Source of the DNA: Inmirania thermothiophila
Lineage (GTDB): Bacteria > Pseudomonadota > Gammaproteobacteria > DSM-100275
NCBI RefSeq assembly: GCF_003751635.1
Contig: NZ_RJVI01000003.1
Coordinates: 62,001-126,000, forward strand
Direction of reading: 5' to 3'
Length of the DNA stretch: 64,000 nucleotides
In this document: piece by piece, positions 55,264 through 64,000 of the stretch
How the letters are laid out: each line of letters begins with the position of its first letter
How positions within the stretch are numbered: position 1 is the first letter of the stretch
Made by a program: the position numbers and the translations under genes
The notes under the pieces: model-generated
Seen by the model: the letters and a program-made list of their open reading frames with translations, nothing else
What the model was told of the DNA's origin: nothing
Databases searched by the model: none

Positions 55264-58149
55264 ATGGAAGGGGTGCCGGCCGGGCTGCCTGCGGCGCTGG
55301 CGCAGAGGGTCGAGGAGCGGGTCGGGGCCCTCGCCACGGCGGTGCCCGCCCTCGCCGGGCGCGAGGCGCAGGCGGCGCAGGTGCTCGCCGCGAGCGACTT
55401 CGTCGCCGAGAGCCTCGCGCGCGAGCCGGCGATGCTCCAGGCGCTCCTTGCGAGCGGCGACCTCGACCGTCCCGCCGATGCCGCGGAGATGCGGCGGCGG
55501 GTGGCGGCGGCGCTCGCCGATGCGGCCGACGAGGCGGCGCTGATGGCGGCCCTGCGGCGGGTGCGCCGGCGCGAGATGGTGCGCATCGCCTGGCGCGACA
55601 TCCTCGGTCTCGCCGCCATCGAGTCCGTCCTCGAGGAGACGAGCTGGCTCGCCGAGGCCTGCATCGACGAGGCCCTGGCGCGGCTCGAGGCCTGGTCCGA
55701 GGAGACCTGGGGCAGGCCCGCGGCGGCCGAGGACGGACAGGCGCGGCTCGTGGTGCTGGGCCTCGGCAAGCTCGGGGCCTGGGAACTCAACTTTTCGTCC
55801 GACGTCGATCTCGTCTTCGCCTACCCGGCGCGGGGCACCACCAGCCGCGGCCTCGACCACGAGGAGTACTTCACGCGCCTCGCCCGGCGGCTGATCCGCG
55901 TCCTCGACGAGCGCACCGCCGACGGCTTCGTCTTCCGCGTCGACACCCGCCTGCGGCCCTACGGCAAGAGCGGCCCCCTGGTGATGAGCTTCGCCCAGAT
56001 GGAGGCCTACTATCAGATCCACGGCCGCGAGTGGGAGCGCTACGCCCTCATCAAGGCGCGGCCGGTGGCGGGGGCGCGCGCCGCCGGCGAGACCCTGCTC
56101 GAGAGCCTCCGTCCCTTCGTCTACCGCCGCTACCTCGACTACGGGGCCTTCGAGGCGCTGCGCGAGATGAAGGCCATGATCGTGCGCGAGGTGCGCCGGC
56201 GGGGCATGGAGGACGACATCAAGCTCGGCCCCGGCGGGATCCGCGAGATCGAGTTCATCGGCCAGGCCTTCCAGCTCGTGCGCGGCGGGCGCATGCCGGC
56301 CCTGCGCGAGCGGCGGCTGCTGCGCGTGCTGGAGGTCCTGGGGCGCGAGGGGCTCCTGCCCGAGGCAGCGGCGACGGAGCTCGCCGCCGCCTACCGCTTC
56401 CTGCGCCGGGTCGAGAACCGCCTGCAGCAGCTCGCCGACGCCCAGACCCACCGCCTGCCGGGCGACGAGACCGCGCGCGCGCGCATCGGTTGCGCCCTCG
56501 GCTTCGACGGTTGGGAGGCCTTTTCGGCGGCGCTCGCCGCCCACCGCCGCCGGGTCGAGACCCACTTCGAGGGCGTGGTGACCGCGCCCCAGGCCGAGGC
56601 GGGCGGCGCCGACGAGGCCTGCGCCGCGGTGTGGGGGGGCGCGCTGGGGGCGGCCGAGGCCGAGGCGGTGCTCGCCCGCCTCGGCTACGGCGATGCCGCG
56701 GCGGCGCTTCGGCGCCTTGCCGCCCTGCGCGACGGGCGCCTGGTGGCGACGCTGTCGGAGACGGCGCGGCGCCGCCTCGACCGGCTCATGCCCCTGCTCC
56801 TCGCCGCCGTGGGCCGTGCCGAGGGTCCGGACCGCACCCTGCCGCGGGTCCTCGACGTGGTGGAGGCCATCGCCCGCCGCAGCGCCTACGTGGCGCTGCT
56901 GCTGGAGTCGCCGCTGGCGCTGTCGCAGCTCGTGCGCCTGTGCGCGGCGAGCCCCTGGATCGCGCGGCTGCTGGCGCGTCACCCGGTGCTGCTCGACGAG
57001 CTCATGGATCCGAGGACGCTCTATGCGCCGCCGCGGCGCGAGGCCCTCGCGCGCGAGCTCGACGCCCTCCTCGAGGGGGCGGCGGCGGACGATCTCGAGG
57101 AGCAGATGGAGCGGCTGCGGCAGTTCCGCCAGGTGAACGTGCTGCGCGTGGCGGCGGCGGACGTCTCGGGGGCGCTGCCCCTGATGGTGGTCAGCGACCA
57201 CCTCACCGAGATCGCCGAGGTGGTGCTGCAGCGGGTGCTCGCCCTCGCCCGGGCCCAGCTCGTCGCCCGCCACGGCGAGCCTTGGTGCGAGGACGCGGCG
57301 GGGCGGCGGCGGGCGGGCTTCGCCGTCGTCGCCTACGGCAAGCTCGGCGGCATCGAGCTCGGCTACGGCTCCGACCTCGACCTGGTCTTCCTCCACGACA
57401 GCACCGGCGCCGCCCAGCAGACCGACGGCCCGCGCCCCCTGGACAACGCCACCTTCTTCGCGCGGCTCGCCCAGCGCATCATCCACATCCTCACCACGCC
57501 CACCGCCGGCGGCGTCCTCTACGAGGTGGACACCCGCCTGCGCCCGAGCGGCAAGGCGGGGCTGCTGGTCTCCTCCCTCGACGCCTTCGCCCGCTACCAG
57601 CGGGAGGAGGCCTGGACCTGGGAGCACCAGGCCCTGGTGCGGGCCCGGGTGGTGGCGGGCGATGCCGGGCTCGCGCAGCGCTTCGCCGAGGTGCGGGCCG
57701 AGGTCCTCGGGCGGCCCCGCGACCCGGAGGCGCTGCGGCGCGAGGTGCGCGAGATGCGGGCGCGGCAGCGGCGCGAGCTGGACCGCAGCGACACCGCGTG
57801 GTTCGACCTCAAGCACGGCGCCGGCGGCATCGGCGACATCGAGTTCCTGGTCCAGTACCTGGTGCTGCGCTGGGGCGGCGAGGACCCCGAGGTCCTGCGC
57901 TGGACCGACAACATCCGCCAGCTGGAGGCCCTCGCCGCGGGCGGGCACCTGGCCGCGGCGGATGCCGAGGCGCTGGCCGAGGCCTACCGCCGCCTGCGCG
58001 GGGCGGTGCATCGGGCGGCCCTGCAGGAGCAGCCGGCGCGGGCGCCCCGGGACGCCTTCGTCGAGGAACGCGCCTGCGTCCGCGCGCTCTGGCAGCGGAT
58101 CATGGAGGACGGCGGGGGGGAAATTGGCAAGCGCGCGGACCTTCCCTAG
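55264..58149 (+). CDS. glnE: Glutamine synthetase adenylyltransferase/adenylyl-removing enzyme GlnE
   Basis: A 961-residue bifunctional enzyme that switches glutamine synthetase off and on with nitrogen supply. The first nucleotidyltransferase domain has VLGLGKLGAWELNFSSDVDLVFAYP; the second has VVAYGKLGGIELGYGSDLDLVFLHDS. Both Asp pairs are intact. Typical length is 945-960. ATG 55264 follows the groEL terminator. The TAG stop forms half of the -10 of the ilvE promoter. Confidence 0.96.
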   Translation: MEGVPAGLPAALAQRVEERVGALATAVPALAGREAQAAQVLAASDFVAESLAREPAMLQALLASGDLDRPADAAEMRRRVAAALADAADEAALMAALRRVRRREMVRIAWRDILGLAAIESVLEETSWLAEACIDEALARLEAWSEETWGRPAAAEDGQARLVVLGLGKLGAWELNFSSDVDLVFAYPARGTTSRGLDHEEYFTRLARRLIRVLDERTADGFVFRVDTRLRPYGKSGPLVMSFAQMEAYYQIHGREWERYALIKARPVAGARAAGETLLESLRPFVYRRYLDYGAFEALREMKAMIVREVRRRGMEDDIKLGPGGIREIEFIGQAFQLVRGGRMPALRERRLLRVLEVLGREGLLPEAAATELAAAYRFLRRVENRLQQLADAQTHRLPGDETARARIGCALGFDGWEAFSAALAAHRRRVETHFEGVVTAPQAEAGGADEACAAVWGGALGAAEAEAVLARLGYGDAAAALRRLAALRDGRLVATLSETARRRLDRLMPLLLAAVGRAEGPDRTLPRVLDVVEAIARRSAYVALLLESPLALSQLVRLCAASPWIARLLARHPVLLDELMDPRTLYAPPRREALARELDALLEGAAADDLEEQMERLRQFRQVNVLRVAAADVSGALPLMVVSDHLTEIAEVVLQRVLALARAQLVARHGEPWCEDAAGRRRAGFAVVAYGKLGGIELGYGSDLDLVFLHDSTGAAQQTDGPRPLDNATFFARLAQRIIHILTTPTAGGVLYEVDTRLRPSGKAGLLVSSLDAFARYQREEAWTWEHQALVRARVVAGDAGLAQRFAEVRAEVLGRPRDPEALRREVREMRARQRRELDRSDTAWFDLKHGAGGIGDIEFLVQYLVLRWGGEDPEVLRWTDNIRQLEALAAGGHLAAADAEALAEAYRRLRGAVHRAALQEQPARAPRDAFVEERACVRALWQRIMEDGGGEIGKRADLP

Positions 58150-58152
58150 AAT
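58124..58152 (+). promoter_or_regulatory. Promoter for ilvE, overlapping the glnE stop
   Basis: TTGGCA (58124-58129) and TAGAAT (58147-58152) are exactly 17 bases apart, each matching 5 of 6 consensus bases. The first three bases of the -10 are the glnE stop codon. Transcription would begin about 30 bases before the ilvE ATG. Confidence 0.75.
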
Positions 58153-58188
58153 GCGGTCCTTCCAGCTTTCCCCGTGGAGGAGCGGCGG

Positions 58189-59112
58189 ATGTCCCTGGCC
58201 GAGCGAGACGGCGTGATCTGGTTCGACGGCGAGATGGTCCCGTGGCGCGAGGCCCGGGTGCACGTGCTCACCCACACGCTGCACTACGGCCTGGGGGTCT
58301 TCGAGGGCATCCGTGTCTATGCCACGGACCGCGGCCCCGCCATCTTCCGCCTGCGCGAGCACACCGAGCGCCTCTTCAACTCGGCCCACATCCTGGGCAT
58401 GCCCATGCCCTACGACCGCGACACCATCAACGCGGCGACCATCGAGTGCGTGCGCGCCAACGGGCTCGAGAGCGGCTACATCCGCCCCATCTGCTTCTAC
58501 GGCGCCGAGGGGCTCGGCCTGCGCGCCGACAACCTGCGCGTGCACGTGGCCATCGCCGCCTGGTCCTGGGGCGCCTATCTCGGCGACGAGGCCATCCGGC
58601 ACGGCATCCGGGTCAAGACCGCCTCCTTCACGCGCCACCACGTCAACATCGCCATGTGCCGCACCAAGGCCGTGGGCAACTACATCAACTCCATGCTCGC
58701 CCTGCAGGAGGCGATCGCCTGCGGCTACGACGAGGCGCTGCTGCTGGACGTGGACGGCTTCGTCGCCGAGGGCAGCGGCGAGAACGTCTTCCTCGTCCAC
58801 GGCGGGCGGATCTACACCCCGGAGCTGACCTCGGCCCTCAACGGCATCACCCGCCAGACCGTGATCACGCTGGCGCGCGAGGCCGGCTACGAGGTGATCG
58901 AGAAGCGCATCACCCGCGACGAGGTCTACATCGCCGACGAGGCCTTCTTCACCGGCACCGCCGCGGAGGTGACGCCGATCCGCGAGCTCGATGGCCGCAC
59001 CATCGGCGAGGGCCGCCCCGGGCCGGTGACGCGGCAGCTTCAATCCATCTACTTCGACCAGGTCCACGGGCGTCGCAACACCCATCCGGAGTGGCTGACC
59101 CATGTCCGCTGA
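58189..59112 (+). CDS. ilvE: Branched-chain amino acid aminotransferase IlvE
   Basis: The 307-residue PLP enzyme is close to E. coli IlvE (309). HTLHYGLGVFEGIRVY, the PLP lysine in MCRTKAVGNYINSMLA and GSGENVFLVHGGRIYTP are diagnostic. It transaminates Leu, Ile and Val. GGAGGAG precedes ATG 58189; GTG 58174 is too close to the promoter. It overlaps the zf-CHCC gene by 11 bases. Confidence 0.96.
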   Translation: MSLAERDGVIWFDGEMVPWREARVHVLTHTLHYGLGVFEGIRVYATDRGPAIFRLREHTERLFNSAHILGMPMPYDRDTINAATIECVRANGLESGYIRPICFYGAEGLGLRADNLRVHVAIAAWSWGAYLGDEAIRHGIRVKTASFTRHHVNIAMCRTKAVGNYINSMLALQEAIACGYDEALLLDVDGFVAEGSGENVFLVHGGRIYTPELTSALNGITRQTVITLAREAGYEVIEKRITRDEVYIADEAFFTGTAAEVTPIRELDGRTIGEGRPGPVTRQLQSIYFDQVHGRRNTHPEWLTHVR

Positions 59113-59332
59113 GCCCGCACAGACCGGCGCCGCCACCGGCGGGCGCATCCCCAACGACCGGCGCCGCTACGAGGTGACCCGGGCCGATCTCCCGCTCTCC
59201 TGCCCGATGCCGGGGATGAGCGTGTGGAACTCGCACCCGCGGGTCTATCTGCCCATCGCCGAGGCGCCGGACGGCCGGGTGCGCTGCCCCTACTGCGGCG
59301 CCGAGTACGTCCTCGTCGACGGCGACGGCTGA
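59102..59332 (+). CDS. zf-CHCC zinc-finger protein
   Basis: A 76-residue protein with a single CHCC zinc site: SCPMPGMSVWNSHPRVYLPI, then RVRCPYCGAEYVL. This matches the zinc-finger family related to the NDUFS6 accessory subunit of complex I. In many proteobacteria it lies after ilvE. Its biochemical role in bacteria is not clear. It overlaps ilvE and is followed by waaF after 4 bases. Confidence 0.9.
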   Translation: MSAEPAQTGAATGGRIPNDRRRYEVTRADLPLSCPMPGMSVWNSHPRVYLPIAEAPDGRVRCPYCGAEYVLVDGDG

Positions 59333-59336
59333 GGCC

Positions 59337-60365
59337 GTGGCTGCGGGCGGTGCGGCGCCGGCGGGCGGCGCGGTGCTCGTGGTGGGTCCGGCCTGGGTCG
59401 GCGACATGGTCATGGCCCAGGCGGTGCTGCGGCTGCTTGCGGCGCGCCGGCCCGGGGTGGCCATCGACGTCATCGCCCCGCCCTGGTCGCTGCCGCTGGT
59501 GCGGCGGATGCCGGAGGTGCGGGAGGCGATCGCGCTCGAGGTGGGGCACGGCGAGTTCGGGCTCGGCGCGCGGTGGCGCCTGGCGCGCCGGCTGCGGCGG
59601 CGCGGCTACGGCCAGGCCCTCCTCCTGCCGCGCTCGTTCAAGGCCGCGCTGGTGCCGTGGCTCGCCGGCATCCCGCGGCGCACCGGGCATCTCGGCGAGG
59701 CCCGCCGGGGGCTCGTCAACGACGTCCGCCCGGATCCGGGCCGCCGCCGCGCGCCGTGGGTGCGGCGCATGGCGGTGCTGGCGCTGGAGCCGGGCGAGGC
59801 GGTGCCGGAGGTCCTGCCGCAGCCGCGCCTCGCCGTCGACGAGGCCAACCGCGCGCGGCTCATGACGGCGCTCGGCCTCGCCGGCGAGGGGCCGGTGCTC
59901 GGGCTGTGTCCCGGGGCCGAGTATGGGCCGAGCAAGCGCTGGCCTGCGCGCCGCTACGGCGCGCTCGCGGCCCGCATGGCGGCGCGCGGCTGGCGGGTGT
60001 GGGTCTTCGGGTCGGCGCGCGAGCGCCCCCTCGGCGAGGAGGTGGTCGCCGCCTCGGGCGGCGCCGCCCGCAACCTGTGCGGCCGCACGCGGCTGGAGGA
60101 CGTGGTGGACCTGATGTCGGCCTGCGAGCGCGTGGTCACCAACGACTCCGGCCTCATGCACGTGGCGGCGGCGACGGGAACGGCGCTGACCGTGATCTAC
60201 GGCGCCTCGAGCCCGGACTACACGCCGCCGCTGACGCCGCGGGCGCGGATCGTGCGCCGGGCCCTTGCGTGCGCGCCGTGCTTCCGGCGCGTGTGCCCGC
60301 TCGGGCACACGGCCTGCCTGGAGGGGATCGAGGTGGAGGAGGTGGAGCGCACGTGCACGCCGTAG
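59337..60365 (+). CDS. waaF: LPS heptosyltransferase II (GT9 family)
   Basis: A 342-residue GT9 protein. VLVVGPAWVGDMVMAQAVLRLLAARRPGVAIDVIAPPW is the N-terminal Rossmann half. GLCPGAEYGPSKRWP and VTNDSGLMHVAAATGTALTVIYG in the C-terminal half are typical of WaaF, which adds the second L-glycero-D-manno-heptose to the inner core. GTG start. It overlaps the next gene by 13 bases. Confidence 0.9.
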   Translation: MAAGGAAPAGGAVLVVGPAWVGDMVMAQAVLRLLAARRPGVAIDVIAPPWSLPLVRRMPEVREAIALEVGHGEFGLGARWRLARRLRRRGYGQALLLPRSFKAALVPWLAGIPRRTGHLGEARRGLVNDVRPDPGRRRAPWVRRMAVLALEPGEAVPEVLPQPRLAVDEANRARLMTALGLAGEGPVLGLCPGAEYGPSKRWPARRYGALAARMAARGWRVWVFGSARERPLGEEVVAASGGAARNLCGRTRLEDVVDLMSACERVVTNDSGLMHVAAATGTALTVIYGASSPDYTPPLTPRARIVRRALACAPCFRRVCPLGHTACLEGIEVEEVERTCTP

Positions 60366-61621
60366 CCGGGCCGCCGCTTGCGCCCTGGCGGGCGTGGCTC
60401 GCGCCGTGGGTGCTGTTCCTGTTGCCGGTGGGGACGATGACCGTGCCGGAGTGGAACAGCGCCCTCTACGTGGTCCTCGCCCTCGTCCTCGCCCTGCCGC
60501 CGCAGCCCGGTTGGCGGGAGCTGAGCCGGTGGGAGCGCGGGGTCCTGCTCGCGGCCGCGGCCTACTTCGCGGTGACCTTCCTCTCCTGGGCGGCCAACGG
60601 GACCGATCCGCGCCTCTTCTTCAAGCGCCTCGAGGTGGACCTGCGCTATCTCCTGACGATCCCCGTCTACCTGCTGGTGCGGCGGGTGCCGGACGCCGAG
60701 CGCTGGCTGCTTCGCGGGTGCGCGCTCGCGGGGCTCGGCTTGGTGGCGGAGGGCCTCTACCAGGTGGAGGTACTGGGCTACGGGCAGGCCAAGGGCGTCT
60801 ACCACCACATCCCCTTCGGCACGTTCTCGGCCCTGGTGGCGGCGCTGCTTCTGGATGCGGCGGTGACGAGGCGCGGGGAGGGCGTCTGGCGCCTGCTCTA
60901 TGCCCTGGGGTGCGCGGGCGCGGCGGCGGCGGTGCTGCTCGCCGGCTCGCGCGCAGGCTATCTCAATCTGCTCGCGCTGCCTGCGCTGTGGGTGGTTCTG
61001 CGGCTTCCGCGGCGGGCGAAGCTCGCCGCGCCGCTCGTCGCCGCGGCGCTTGCGGCCGGCGTCTGGAGCGGCAGCGACATGGCGCGACGGAAGGTGGCCG
61101 CAGGGGTGGCCGACATCCAGCGCTACCTTGCGCGGGAGGAGGTTAGGGACGCCCGTGCGCTGGGGAGCCTGGAGACACGCCTCGAGCTGTGGCGTGCCGC
61201 GCTCGCGCTCTGGCGGGAGCATCCGCTGCTCGGCGTGGGTCCTGCGCGGTGGAAGCCGCAGGTGCAGGGGCTCATCGCCCGGCGCCGGGCCCCGCCCGCC
61301 ATCGGGCACTACAACCAGGCCCACAACAACTACCTCCACGTGCTCGCGACCCGCGGCCTGCTGGGGCTTGCGGCGCTGCTGGCGATGCTCGGGATCCCCG
61401 CCGCGGCGTTCCTGCGGGCGCACGCGGCGGGCGCCGCGGCGGCGGTGCCGGGGTTGCTGGTGGTGGCGGCCTTCGCGCTGCACGGCCTCAGCGAGACCCC
61501 GCTCAAGACCGGCAAGGAGGCGACGGTGTTCCTGGTCTTCACGGCAGTCTTCCTCGCGGCGGCGTCGCGAGCGGGGGCGGGCGGCGCCGGTGCGGCCGCG
61601 CCGGCGCCGGCGACGCCCTGA
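60353..61621 (+). CDS. O-antigen ligase/polymerase-like membrane protein
   Basis: A 422-residue polytopic protein with about ten hydrophobic segments. The Wzy_C/WaaL domain contains SRAGYLNLLALPALWVVL and, in the large periplasmic loop, LETRLELWRAALALWREHPLLGVG with HNNYLHVLATRGLLGL. These are the hallmarks of O-antigen ligases. It may attach O-antigen or a core extension to lipid A-core. The GTG at 60353 has GTGGAG upstream. Confidence 0.85.
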   Translation: MHAVAGPPLAPWRAWLAPWVLFLLPVGTMTVPEWNSALYVVLALVLALPPQPGWRELSRWERGVLLAAAAYFAVTFLSWAANGTDPRLFFKRLEVDLRYLLTIPVYLLVRRVPDAERWLLRGCALAGLGLVAEGLYQVEVLGYGQAKGVYHHIPFGTFSALVAALLLDAAVTRRGEGVWRLLYALGCAGAAAAVLLAGSRAGYLNLLALPALWVVLRLPRRAKLAAPLVAAALAAGVWSGSDMARRKVAAGVADIQRYLAREEVRDARALGSLETRLELWRAALALWREHPLLGVGPARWKPQVQGLIARRRAPPAIGHYNQAHNNYLHVLATRGLLGLAALLAMLGIPAAAFLRAHAAGAAAAVPGLLVVAAFALHGLSETPLKTGKEATVFLVFTAVFLAAASRAGAGGAGAAAPAPATP

Positions 61622-61648
61622 GACGGGCCTGGGGGAGGGTTCGGCAAG

Positions 61649-62410
61649 GTGCGCCCGATCACCGCGACCATCATCACCCTGAACGAGGAGGAGCATCTTC
61701 CGGCGTGCATCGAGTCGGTGCGGCCGGTCTGCGACGAGGTGATCGTCGTCGATTCGGGCAGCACCGACCGCACCGTCGAGGTCGCCCGCGCGCTGGGGGC
61801 GCGGGTGCTCGAGCAGCCCTATCTCGGCGACGGGCCGCAGAAGGCCTTCGCCGTGCCCCAGGCACGCAACGACTGGATCCTCAGCATCGACGCCGACGAG
61901 CGGCTCGAGGAGGACGCGGTCGCCGCCATCGGCGGGCTCGACCTGGATCGCGACGACGTGGACGCCTACGCACTGCGGCGGCGCAGCTTCGTGGGCAACC
62001 ACTGGATCCGCGCCGCCGGCTTCTACCCGGACTACGTGGTGCGGCTCTACCACCGCGGCCGCGCCGGCTATCTTCCCCGCAAGGCCCACTCCCGCGTGGA
62101 GGCCCGGCGCGTCGTGCGCCTGCAGGCGCATCTGCGCCACCTCACCTACCGCGACGTCGCCCACTGGGTCGAGCGCATCAACGCCCTGACCAGCTACGAC
62201 GCCTGGGCCGCCTACGAGCGCGGGCGCAGGGCGAGGCCCTGGACGCCGGCGCTGCATGCGGCGGCGGCGCTGGTGCGCAAGCTCATCCTGAAGGGTGGCA
62301 TCCTCCAGGGCATGGACGGCTGGAACGTGGCGGTCACCACGGCCTTCCACGCCTATGTCAAGTACTGGAAGCTGCTGGAGCGGCAGCGGCGGGAGGACGG
62401 TCCCCGGTGA
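61649..62410 (+). CDS. Glycosyltransferase family 2, WaaE/KdtX-like
   Basis: The 253-residue GT2 enzyme has TATIITLNEEEHLPACIESVRPVCDEVIVVDSGSTDRT and DWILSIDADERL with the DxD motif. LYHRGRAGYLPRKAHSRVEA and the C-terminal WNVAVTTAFHAYVKYWKLLE resemble the WaaE/KdtX group of core glucosyltransferases. GTG start. It lies 27 bases after the ligase gene and overlaps the next by four. Confidence 0.85.
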   Translation: MRPITATIITLNEEEHLPACIESVRPVCDEVIVVDSGSTDRTVEVARALGARVLEQPYLGDGPQKAFAVPQARNDWILSIDADERLEEDAVAAIGGLDLDRDDVDAYALRRRSFVGNHWIRAAGFYPDYVVRLYHRGRAGYLPRKAHSRVEARRVVRLQAHLRHLTYRDVAHWVERINALTSYDAWAAYERGRRARPWTPALHAAAALVRKLILKGGILQGMDGWNVAVTTAFHAYVKYWKLLERQRREDGPR

Positions 62411-63525
62411 GGGTGCTGGAGCTGTGCCTCTCGCCCGATCTCGGCGGTCTCGAGCTCTATGCGCTGCGCGCCGCCGAGGCGCTGGGCGCCTCCGGCCCCA
62501 CGGTCATGGCGGTCGCGCCGGACGGGCTGCTGCGCCCGCGGGCCGAGGGGCTGGGTCTCGCCGCGCGTCTGGTGGCGCGGCCGCGGATCCCCCTTGCGCC
62601 CGGGGCGGTGCGTGCGCTCGCCGGGCTCCTGGACGAGGTGCGGCCCGAGATCGTGCACGTGCACTGGGCGCGGGACCTGCCGCTGGCGGTGGCGGCGCGG
62701 GGTCTCAGCCGGTCGCGGCCGCGCATCGTGCACACGCGCCAGATGGCCATCACCCGGCCCAAGCGCGACCCCTATCACGCCGCCGTCTACCGGCGGCTCG
62801 ACCTGATCCTGGCCATCACCCGGCGGCTTGCGGCGGATCTGCGCCGTTTCCTGCCGCCGGAGTGCGCCGGACGGATCCGCACCCTCTACTACGGGGTGCC
62901 GGCGCCGCAGGGCCTGAACAGGGCATCGGTGCGCCGCGCGGTGCGGGCGCGGCTCGGCGTCCCCGCCGAGGCCTTCCTCGTGGGCCTCTTCGGCCGCATC
63001 GAGGCCTTCAAGGGGCAGCACCTGCTGGTGGAGGCGGTGGAGAGCCTGCGGGCGCAGGGGCGGGCGGTGCACGGGCTGATCGTGGGGCGGGCGATGGAGC
63101 CCGGCTACCTCGAGGACCTGCGGCGGCGGGTGGCGGCGGCGGGGCTCGACGTGCATTTCCTCGACTTCGTCGAGGATCCGCAGCGCTACATGGCGGCCTG
63201 CGACTGCGTGGCGCTCACCACCGTCGAGGAGACCTTCGGGCTGGTGCTGCCCGAGGCCATGCGGGTGGGCGTGGCGGTGGTGGGCAGCGACCGCGGCGGC
63301 GTGCCGGAGATCATCGACGACGGCGAGACGGGGCTTCTGTTCCGCTCGGGCGATGCCGCATCGCTCGCCGCGGCGATCGCGCGACTCCACGACGATCCCG
63401 GCCTGCGGAGCCGGCTCGCCGCCGCGGGCAAGGCCAAGGCGGACCGGATGTTCGACGAGGCCGCGCATTTCCGCGCCCTGCGCGGGATCCTCGCGGGGCT
63501 CGTCAGCGCAGGAAGTGCGCGCTGA
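62407..63525 (+). CDS. Glycosyltransferase family 4 (GT1/GT4 type)
   Basis: A 372-residue GT-B fold glycosyltransferase. N-terminal LSPDLGGLELYALRAAEAL matches the acceptor-binding start. The donor domain has LFGRIEAFKGQHLLVEAVESL and the signature EETFGLVLPEAMRVGVAVVGSDRGGVPEIIDDGETGLLF (E-x7-E). Donor and acceptor are unknown; context says LPS core. GTG overlaps the upstream stop by four bases. Its end overlaps the opposing gene by 23 bases. Confidence 0.88.
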   Translation: MRVLELCLSPDLGGLELYALRAAEALGASGPTVMAVAPDGLLRPRAEGLGLAARLVARPRIPLAPGAVRALAGLLDEVRPEIVHVHWARDLPLAVAARGLSRSRPRIVHTRQMAITRPKRDPYHAAVYRRLDLILAITRRLAADLRRFLPPECAGRIRTLYYGVPAPQGLNRASVRRAVRARLGVPAEAFLVGLFGRIEAFKGQHLLVEAVESLRAQGRAVHGLIVGRAMEPGYLEDLRRRVAAAGLDVHFLDFVEDPQRYMAACDCVALTTVEETFGLVLPEAMRVGVAVVGSDRGGVPEIIDDGETGLLFRSGDAASLAAAIARLHDDPGLRSRLAAAGKAKADRMFDEAAHFRALRGILAGLVSAGSAR

Positions 63526-64000
63526 TCGCGCGCGCGGCCGCGGCGAGGTCGATGCGCCCCATGTCCTCCTCGGGGGCCCCGTGCGGGGGCGTGAAGGCCA
63601 GGCGCCGCCCGGGGGAGTTCAGCGTCTGCCAGCGCAGGGGCGTGGCCGAGCGGCGCCGCGGGTAGAAGGCCGCGGTGGGCACGTCGAGGGCGCCGGCGAT
63701 GTGCAGCGGCCCGGTGGAGCCGCCGATGAAGAGGGCGGCGAGGGCGAGGTGGCGGGCGAAGTCGACGAGGCCCGCCCGCGGCGGCAGGGCGCTCGCGGCG
63801 AGCCCGTCGCCGCGCAGGCGGCGGGCGAGGGCCTCGGCGCCGGCCTCCTCGCCGGGGCCCGCGGTGACCAGGAAGTGGACCGGGAAGGCCGGTTGCAGCC
63901 GCCGGGCCAGCTCCGCATACTGCGCCGGCGCGAGGTTCGCCGCCGAGCCGCCGCTGCCGGGGTGGAGGACGACGATGCGCGCTTCGGGGGCGATGCCGTG
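63503..64000 (-). CDS. Partial heptosyltransferase-like protein (GT9), C-terminal part
   Basis: Only the last 165 residues are in the window; the start lies to the right. VVLHPGSGGSAANLAPAQYAELARRL and LFIGGSTGPLHIAGALDVPTAAFYP are the GT9 C-terminal motifs, as in WaaC and WaaF. It ends ...AISAHFLR. It converges on the GT4 gene with a 23-base overlap of stops. A role in LPS core synthesis is probable. Confidence 0.88.
   Translation of the reverse strand, partial: HGIAPEARIVVLHPGSGGSAANLAPAQYAELARRLQPAFPVHFLVTAGPGEEAGAEALARRLRGDGLAASALPPRAGLVDFARHLALAALFIGGSTGPLHIAGALDVPTAAFYPRRRSATPLRWQTLNSPGRRLAFTPPHGAPEEDMGRIDLAAAARAISAHFLR

Overview
The window is gene-dense chromosomal DNA of very high G+C content. 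Coding genes abut or overlap almost everywhere, GTG starts are common, and no gene-free stretch exceeds about 210 bp. Gene order (rhlB/trxA-rho, dusB-fis, purH-purD, aroQ-accB-accC-prmA, crp beside a YhfA-type osmC gene, groES-groEL, glnE-ilvE-waaF) and protein types (Crp with E. coli-like cAMP residues, UbiT/UbiU/UbiV, heptosyltransferases) point to a gammaproteobacterium. A high-G+C respiratory member of the Ectothiorhodospiraceae/Chromatiales type would fit, but genus is not determined. I saw no rRNA, tRNA, insertion sequence, CRISPR array or prophage.

Layout. 1-2.4 kb: a partial Rossmann protein, a DUF523 protein, an SDR oxidoreductase and a ThiS/MoaD-like protein. 2.5-6.1 kb: a tightly coupled plus-strand cassette of a Tat-type DsrE protein, a MoxR ATPase, a metallopeptidase-like/VWA protein and an unrecognised protein. 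6.1-13.6 kb (minus): a small XRE regulator followed by six subunits of a complex I/group-4-hydrogenase-related membrane complex. Its large subunit has serines where the N-terminal NiFe cysteines should be, no ferredoxin subunits are present, and the HyfB-like subunit carries an in-frame TGA. 13.8-16.6 kb: cysQ-nudE-secreted protein and a divergent YrfG-type nucleotidase. 16.6-23.3 kb: gspG-H-I-J-K-L-M-N plus a coupled PilZ-like protein, headed by glcF. 24.6-28.7 kb: ferredoxin, crp, osmC, a DUF885 protein and speD. 28.7-35.5 kb: rhlB-gspC-D-E-F. Thus one type II secretion system lies in two same-strand blocks.

35.6-40.3 kb: trxA, rho with its leader, a cupin protein and glgP. 40.4-47.6 kb: ubiT facing a seven-gene minus-strand run dusB-fis-purH-purD-radical SAM-ubiU-ubiV. 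UbiT, UbiU and UbiV together make ubiquinone without O2, so the organism can probably respire anaerobically. 47.7-52.5 kb: DUF3426, prmA, accC, accB and aroQ, then a DsbD reduced to its N-terminal domain, and cutA. 52.6-55.1 kb: fxsA and a CIRCE-controlled groES-groEL with a strong terminator. 55.3-64 kb: glnE, ilvE from its own promoter, a zf-CHCC protein, and LPS genes waaF, a ligase/polymerase, two glycosyltransferases and a partial heptosyltransferase.

The most unusual parts are the Ehr-like complex with its broken HyfB gene and the tail-to-tail DsrE/MoxR/VWA cassette, then the seven-gene run ending in ubiUV, the orphan DsbD domain and several promoters lying on stop codons.
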